Source: DATKZM01 sp035527975
GTDB taxonomy: Bacteria; Pseudomonadota; Alphaproteobacteria; JAPULJ01
Length of the DNA: 64,000 bases
NCBI GenBank assembly: GCA_035527975.1
Contig: DATKZM010000091.1
Coordinates: 17,901-81,900, forward strand
Direction: 5' to 3'
Part shown: one piece after another, positions 62,242 through 64,000 of the stretch
How the letters are laid out: each line of letters opens with the position of its first letter
Position numbering within the stretch: position 1 is the first letter of the stretch
Position numbers and translations under genes: made by a program
Notes under the pieces: model-generated
What the model was told of the DNA's origin: nothing
The model's input: the letters and a program-made list of their open reading frames with translations, nothing else
The model's database searches: none

Positions 62242-63822
62242 ATGGGCAAAATTGAAAACGCTGGCCCGTCCGCTGGCGCGGCACTGGCGCGGCAAAGCGC
62301 CGCCAGCACGGTTGCCGGGCTCTTTGCCATGCGGGCGCGCCTGCATCCGGGGCGTATCGCGATCGAAGAGGCCGGCGAAGGGAACGCGCGCACGCTGACC
62401 TATGCGGCGCTCGACGAGCGCAGCCGGCGTCTGGCGAGTGCGCTTCGGGGCCTGGGCGTCGGGCGCGGCGACAGGGTGGCGATCCTCTCGGAGAACCGGG
62501 CGGAGTTTCTCGAGCTCTTCATGGGCGCGGCGCGGATCGGCGCCATCGTCGCCTGCCAGAACTGGCGCCTTGCCCGGCCGGAACTCCAGCACTGCCTCAA
62601 CCTGGTCGAACCCAAGATGGCGCTGGTCTCGCCGCGCTACGCGAAGAATTACTCAGCCCTCGGGGGCGACCTGCCGAAGGCAGTCGTCTTCGGCGACGCC
62701 TACGAGGCGCTGCTGGCGGATGCCGCGCCCGCGCTGACGCTTGATAAGGAGGTCGATCCCGAGGACGCGCTACTCATCCTCTACACCAGCGGCACCACCG
62801 GCCTGCCCAAGGGTGCGGTGATCAGCCACCGGGCGGAGATCGCGCGCAACCTCGTCATGCATGCCGAACAGCACATCGTGCCGGGCGACACGTTTGCCGT
62901 CTGGTCGCCGCTCTTTCACATGGGCGGAGCCGACTATTCGCTCGCCGCGCTGATGTCGGGCGGCAAGGTCGTGGTCTTCGACGGCTTCCAGAAGGAGGCG
63001 CTGGTCGCGCTGGTCGGCCGCGAGGAACTCGGCTGGCTGATCCTGATGCCGGGCATGGTGAAGGCGTTCATCGAGGAGTTCAAACGCCAGAACGCAGGCG
63101 TCAAGGGCGTCAAGGTCTGCGGCGTGATGGCCGATCTGGTGCCGCCGGCGGAGATCGCCGAGGCGACCCGGCTCGTCGGCGCGCCCTTCATGAACACCTT
63201 CGGGTCCACCGAAACGGGCAACCCGCCGGCTTCGGCGGGCTTGATCCCGATCGGCGTGGCGCCGGAGAGCCTGTCGAAGATCCAGAGCGCCTATTGCGAG
63301 GTGCGCCTGGTCGATCCGGACGACAACGACGTGCCCGACGGCGCGCCCGGCGAGTTGGCGATGCGCGGGCCGACGCTGTTCAGCGGCTACTGGCGCGCCG
63401 AAGAGACCAACGCCCAGGACTTCCGCGGCGGCTGGTTCCATATGGGCGACGTCTTCCAGCGCAATCCCGACGGCACGCTCGATTTCGTCGACCGGGTGAA
63501 ATACCTGATCAAGACCGGCGGCGAGAACGTCTATCCGGCCGAGATCGAGCGGGTGATGATGCAGGAGCCGCGCGTCGCCGATGTCGCCGTAGTGCGCCGG
63601 CCGGACGACAAATGGGGCGAGGTGCCGATCGCCTTCGTGGCGCGGCACGACGAAAGCCTGGACGCGGACGCGCTGAAGGCTTTGTGCCGGGCCGAGCTTG
63701 CCGGCTACAAGCAGCCCAAGGGCATCCATTTCATCGGCTTCGATGAGTTCCCGCGCTCGACCTCGGGCAAGATCCAGCGCCACGAGCTGGAGAAGTTGCT
63801 CGACGGGAATGCCTCCGGCTGA
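62242..63822 (+). CDS. AMP-forming acyl-CoA ligase
   Basis: Ligase of 526 residues. ATP loop LYTSGTTGLPKGAV is at about 180-193, NTFGSTETGNPPAS near 318, FHMGDVFQRNPDGTLDFVDR near 398, KYLIKTGGENVYPAEIERVM near 420 and terminal Lys in STSGKIQRHEL. HMGD replaces the more common TGD before the hinge, a minor variant. GGAGAAGGG precedes the ATG. It may act on the acid imported by the TAXI TRAP system just upstream (inference from position). Confidence 0.91.
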   Translation: MGKIENAGPSAGAALARQSAASTVAGLFAMRARLHPGRIAIEEAGEGNARTLTYAALDERSRRLASALRGLGVGRGDRVAILSENRAEFLELFMGAARIGAIVACQNWRLARPELQHCLNLVEPKMALVSPRYAKNYSALGGDLPKAVVFGDAYEALLADAAPALTLDKEVDPEDALLILYTSGTTGLPKGAVISHRAEIARNLVMHAEQHIVPGDTFAVWSPLFHMGGADYSLAALMSGGKVVVFDGFQKEALVALVGREELGWLILMPGMVKAFIEEFKRQNAGVKGVKVCGVMADLVPPAEIAEATRLVGAPFMNTFGSTETGNPPASAGLIPIGVAPESLSKIQSAYCEVRLVDPDDNDVPDGAPGELAMRGPTLFSGYWRAEETNAQDFRGGWFHMGDVFQRNPDGTLDFVDRVKYLIKTGGENVYPAEIERVMMQEPRVADVAVVRRPDDKWGEVPIAFVARHDESLDADALKALCRAELAGYKQPKGIHFIGFDEFPRSTSGKIQRHELEKLLDGNASG

Positions 63823-63863
63823 TCAAGGCATCTCCTCGCAATATCAGCCGTCATCCCGGACGC

Positions 63864-64000
63864 TAGAGCGGATTCGACTTAATCCGGATCGTATCCAGCG
63901 GCTGCGAAGTAGTTCTGGCATTCGGTTGGCGTGAAGGCATCGAGGGTTTTGGCGATTGCGTCCCAGAGATCATCGACGGTTCTGGCGGCGGCTTTTCGGA
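63864..64000 (-). mobile_element. IS630-family insertion sequence, terminal part (cut by window)
   Basis: The end of an insertion sequence runs off the right edge. It contains the C-terminal codons of a transposase on the minus strand, and the terminal region probably starts near TAGAGCGGATTCGACTT (63864 on). IS630 elements insert at TA and duplicate it; the exact boundary cannot be fixed without the other end. Confidence 0.6.
63879..64000 (-). CDS. IS630-family transposase, partial (C-terminal end)
   Basis: On the minus strand the frame reads KAAARTVDDLWDAIAKTLDA followed by FTPTECQNYFAAAGYDPD and a TAA stop. This ending (DLWDAIAKTLDAFTPxECxNYFxAAGYD) is that of IS630-type DDE transposases. 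The N terminus lies beyond the window. Whether the element is intact cannot be judged. Confidence 0.85.
   Translation of the reverse strand, partial: RKAAARTVDDLWDAIAKTLDAFTPTECQNYFAAAGYDPD

Overview
The window is about 64 kb of G+C-rich DNA (roughly two-thirds G+C by eye) from what looks like a free-living, metabolically versatile alphaproteobacterium. I infer this from the gene set: Liv and TRAP uptake systems, many acyl-CoA ligases, a GreB with an N-terminal extension, a methyltransferase gene next to metK-ahcY, and several families of short dispersed palindromic repeats. No rRNA, tRNA or CRISPR array was seen. The left edge cuts an acyl-CoA dehydrogenase and the right edge cuts an IS630-type transposase. 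Coding density is high, and the long ORFs antisense to real genes are G+C artefacts.

Layout. 1-5 kb: a beta-oxidation operon on the minus strand (TetR regulator, thiolase, FadN-type hydroxyacyl-CoA dehydrogenase/enoyl-CoA hydratase, acyl-CoA dehydrogenase) with a likely TetR operator in front. 5-9 kb: LemA, a DUF2207 membrane protein and a secreted alpha/beta hydrolase. 9-16 kb (minus): long-chain acyl-CoA ligase, ChaC-like cyclotransferase, DsbA-fold isomerase, an atypical SDR and a penicillin-acylase-family lipoprotein. 16-18.6 kb: a compact phenylacetyl-CoA-epoxidase-like cassette (PaaA, MIP18 protein, PaaB, zinc ribbon, PaaC) in which PaaD is split into two separate genes and no reductase is present. 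18.6-23.2 kb (minus): a ParE/RHH toxin-antitoxin pair, a bacterial GH3-family acyl-adenylase, DusA, a peptidoglycan-binding-like lipoprotein and a class II aldolase. 23.5-26.6 kb: a 40-residue acidic ORF behind a CRP-like site, then a MetE-like protein translationally coupled to an acyl-CoA ligase. 26.8-36 kb: GreB, a 2-oxoglutarate/Fe(II) oxygenase-like protein and a HisC-like aminotransferase that share a duplicated leader of about 62 bp, a livGFHM operon, a lower-G+C orphan gene, and a Liv binding protein on the other strand. 36-42 kb: a four-gene minus operon (enoyl-CoA hydratase, two paralogous ligases, a DUF3574 lipoprotein) divergent from an amidase. 42-49.5 kb (minus): two TRAP carboxylate transporters in tandem, then a MetE-like gene. 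50-55.8 kb: a methionine/SAM-cycle cluster (putative HTH-methyltransferase, MetK, AhcY, MetF-like protein, truncated MetE-like remnant). 56-64 kb: quinone-oxidoreductase-like MDR, two SDRs, a TAXI-type TRAP system, another acyl-CoA ligase and the end of an insertion sequence.

Together the genes describe import of organic acids and amino acids (Liv, three TRAP systems), activation to CoA thioesters (five AMP-forming ligases plus GH3), oxidation (beta-oxidation enzymes, SDRs, the Paa-like oxygenase) and methyl-group recycling. The observations I would pursue first are the split-PaaD Paa-like cassette, the possible DNA-binding domain fused to the methyltransferase upstream of metK with a perfect 15-bp palindrome, and the small acidic ORF with its own putative regulatory site.
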